Shown piece by piece: positions 5,458 to 7,380 of a stretch of 7,380 bases of DNA. Source of the DNA: Acidobacteriota bacterium. Its GTDB lineage: Bacteria; Acidobacteriota; Terriglobia; Acidiferrales; UBA7541. Location: the NCBI GenBank assembly GCA_003224135.1, contig QHYO01000523.1, forward strand, positions 1 through 7,380, read 5' to 3'. The translations under genes and the position numbers were made by a program. Below the pieces are notes generated by a model that worked only from the letters and a program-made list of their open reading frames with translations, did not search any database and was not told the origin of the DNA. Positions within the stretch are counted from its first letter, which is position 1. Each line of letters begins with the position of its first letter.

Positions 5458-7380
5458 CTAAACTACTATACTTCTGCCCAGGACCTCGCGAACCTTGCAC
5501 GTCAGTTCATCTGCATTGAACGGTTTCTCGATGAAGGCACTTCCCGGGCCGAGAATGCCGGAATTGATCGCGGCATCTTCTGTATAAGCCGACATGTAGA
5601 GCACCTTTAAGCCAGCGCGCAGTTTCACTAACCGTTCGATCAACTCCCCTCCCTTCATTCCCGGCATGACCACATCTGTCAGCACCATTTCGATTGATCC
5701 CTTGTGGCATTCCATGAGCTGAATCGCGTCCGCGGCGTTCCTCGCCTCAACCACGATATACCCATTTATCTCGAGAAACATGCGCGTCATGCGTCGTACC
5801 GCGTCATCATCTTCCACCACGAGGATGGTCTCATTGCCCTGCAGTGACCCTGGAAGCGCCTTGGGTTTCTCGGCCACCTCAATCGTTTCCTCAACGCGCG
5901 GAAGATAGATTTGAATTGTTGTTCCCTCACCCGGTTTGCTCAAGACGGAGACGCACCCGCCACTCTGGATTACTGTCCCATAGACAGTTGCCAGGCCCAG
6001 TCCTGTTCCTGTGTTTCTCTCCTTGGTGGTGAAGAACGGTTCGAAGATATGCAACTGCGTCTCCTCGTCCATCCCGTGCCCGCGATCATGCACCGCCAGC
6101 ATCACGTACGGGCCGGCTCGAATTTCCGGATAACGACGAGCCCAGTTCTCGTCTAGGTAGCTGTTCACGGTCTGGATCGTTAACTTGCCACCAGCAGGCA
6201 TGGCGTCTCGCGCGTTAAATACCAGATTCATGATGACCTGCTCCATCTGCGCGACGTCGGCCTTTACGTGTCCCAAGTTGGAATCGAGATCCAAAAACAG
6301 ATTGATGTCCTCGCCAAGCGCAGCGGGCAACAGTTCCGCCGTTTGAGTGACCAGGGAGTTGAGATCTAACACCCTCGGTTGAAGTACCTGTTTGCGGCTG
6401 AAGGCTAAGAGCTGCCGCGTTAATGAGGAGGCTTTGATCGCGGCCTTCAAGATCTCGTTCAGCTCCTGACGCAGTGGATTATCAGGGCCGGAGTAAGAGA
6501 GCGAAAGCGCGGCATGGCCGCGAATGACCATGAGCAAGTTATTGAAGTCGTGGGCCACACCACCCGCCAGCCGCCCCACCGCCTCCATCTTCTGCACCTG
6601 CCGCAATACCTCCTCGGCTTGCATGCGTCCGGCAATCTCTCTCTTTAGTACTTCAGCGTGAACATGCGCCGTTTCCCCCATATAGACAGCGAACGCTAAT
6701 AAACCAGCCATCAGGATTCCCCCGAGAAAGGCAACGTTCGGCAAAGAAGATCGCGCGTTGGCGAGTGTTTCTGGCCGGGGCCAGACACGAGCTCGCCAAG
6801 TTAACTCTCGAAACTCGATATCCGTTTCCTCGGCCCATACCTCCGCACGGCGCGGGTCGGATCCGGACCGACCGTAGATTTCCTCGTCGCCGTCGTATAC
6901 CGCTACCCAGTAGTTCTGTCCCACGTCTTGGAGGATGGAGTAAAACAGCTCTTGATAACGGAATACGCCGAGCAGAAAGCCCACGAGTTTGTTCTCGGCA
7001 AAGACGGGCACAAAGACTAGGAGCCCACGACCGCCCCCTTGCAGATCCATCGGCCGCGTAACCATCACGCGCCCGCTTTCCTTGGCGTGCTGGAGGGGCA
7101 CACGCCAGCGCGCATCGGCGCCCAAATCGGTGCCCACATCGGCTTCATTCCATCTCTCTGACGCCACCCACCGCACGTGGAACGTCGGGTCTACCCACTC
7201 GATAGCTTGACAGCCACCGTTGCCACTGATCAACAGCTCCGCATCGGATTCGTTGTCTTGATCACCTGACAGGACACGAGCTTGCCAACGCCCGGCCAAG
7301 CGATTCAACAGCAGAATTCTAGCGTTTAGTTCTGACTCCATTTTGTTTTTTACAAACAAGGTCTGCGCTTTCGTCGCGGC
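5458..7380 (-). CDS. Hybrid sensor histidine kinase, CHASE - TM - HisKA - HATPase - receiver (5' end outside window)
   Basis: The frame is open from the right edge to TAG 5460-5458 (640 codons visible). A TTG at 7359 and an ATG at 7341 are possible starts, but the reading continues without a stop and a CHASE sensor normally follows a first membrane helix, so the start is probably outside. Counting from 7359: residues about 45-140 are a CHASE-type extracellular sensor ([17 protein letters not shown]); a membrane helix lies at about 209-228; a coiled linker at 235-258; the HisKA H-box GGVAHDFNN has phospho-accepting H270. The HATPase has an N-box (N378, N382), DRGHG (425-429) and TGTGLGLA (450-457). 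A C-terminal receiver has acidic D517-D519, phosphoacceptor D562 in LTDVVMPG, S590 and K612. Predicted to sense a small extracellular signal and pass phosphate from H270 to D562 and on to an unknown partner. No response regulator or output gene is adjacent. Confidence 0.93.
   Translation of the reverse strand, partial: AATKAQTLFVKNKMESELNARILLLNRLAGRWQARVLSGDQDNESDAELLISGNGGCQAIEWVDPTFHVRWVASERWNEADVGTDLGADARWRVPLQHAKESGRVMVTRPMDLQGGGRGLLVFVPVFAENKLVGFLLGVFRYQELFYSILQDVGQNYWVAVYDGDEEIYGRSGSDPRRAEVWAEETDIEFRELTWRARVWPRPETLANARSSLPNVAFLGGILMAGLLAFAVYMGETAHVHAEVLKREIAGRMQAEEVLRQVQKMEAVGRLAGGVAHDFNNLLMVIRGHAALSLSYSGPDNPLRQELNEILKAAIKASSLTRQLLAFSRKQVLQPRVLDLNSLVTQTAELLPAALGEDINLFLDLDSNLGHVKADVAQMEQVIMNLVFNARDAMPAGGKLTIQTVNSYLDENWARRYPEIRAGPYVMLAVHDRGHGMDEETQLHIFEPFFTTKERNTGTGLGLATVYGTVIQSGGCVSVLSKPGEGTTIQIYLPRVEETIEVAEKPKALPGSLQGNETILVVEDDDAVRRMTRMFLEINGYIVVEARNAADAIQLMECHKGSIEMVLTDVVMPGMKGGELIERLVKLRAGLKVLYMSAYTEDAAINSGILGPGSAFIEKPFNADELTCKVREVLGRSIVV

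Overview
The window looks like a chromosomal stretch from a soil-type, moderately GC-rich Gram-negative bacterium, most likely an acidobacterium. That guess rests on the style of the proteins: a PilZ domain with an NPFP-type loop, a CHASE hybrid histidine kinase, and a periplasmic SurA-like/DsbA-like fusion. It comes from recollection of such families and is not proven by a marker gene.

Layout. At the left edge the last 28 codons of an unidentified + strand gene end at 87, followed by a very strong intrinsic terminator (175-208). A CAU-anticodon tRNA with encoded CCA lies on the - strand (250-325), probably tRNA-Ile2. A gene-poor stretch runs to 990. Next come two + strand genes for exported proteins: a 252-aa secreted cysteine-rich protein of unknown function (991-1749) and a periplasmic protein joining a SurA-like N-terminal region to a DsbA-like thioredoxin domain with a CPFC active site (1840-2877). 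A long hairpin separates them. A disulfide-rich exported protein beside a thiol oxidoreductase suggests, but does not prove, a functional pair.

From about 2917 to 4286 lies an IS110-superfamily, IS1111-type insertion sequence. It has a 16-bp perfect inverted repeat at its two ends, a transposase reading frame on the - strand cut by one in-frame amber codon, and 218 nt of structured non-coding DNA between the transposase stop and the right-end repeat. That is where IS1111 elements are known to encode their target-choosing seekRNA/bridge RNA. The transposase ribosome-binding site can pair perfectly with the left-end repeat, which would block translation.

To the right of the element is a PilZ-domain remnant (4442-4669, +) without a credible start. 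Then come a small membrane-anchored protein (4882-5187, -) and a large hybrid sensor kinase (5458 to beyond the right edge, -) with CHASE, transmembrane, HisKA, HATPase and receiver parts.

The points most worth a second look are the candidate guide RNA and the translational lock of the insertion sequence, the amber-split transposase, and a terminator hairpin whose sequence copies the anticodon arm of the neighbouring tRNA. I see no CRISPR array, phage genes, toxin-antitoxin pair or defence cluster, and no clearly new multi-gene system.
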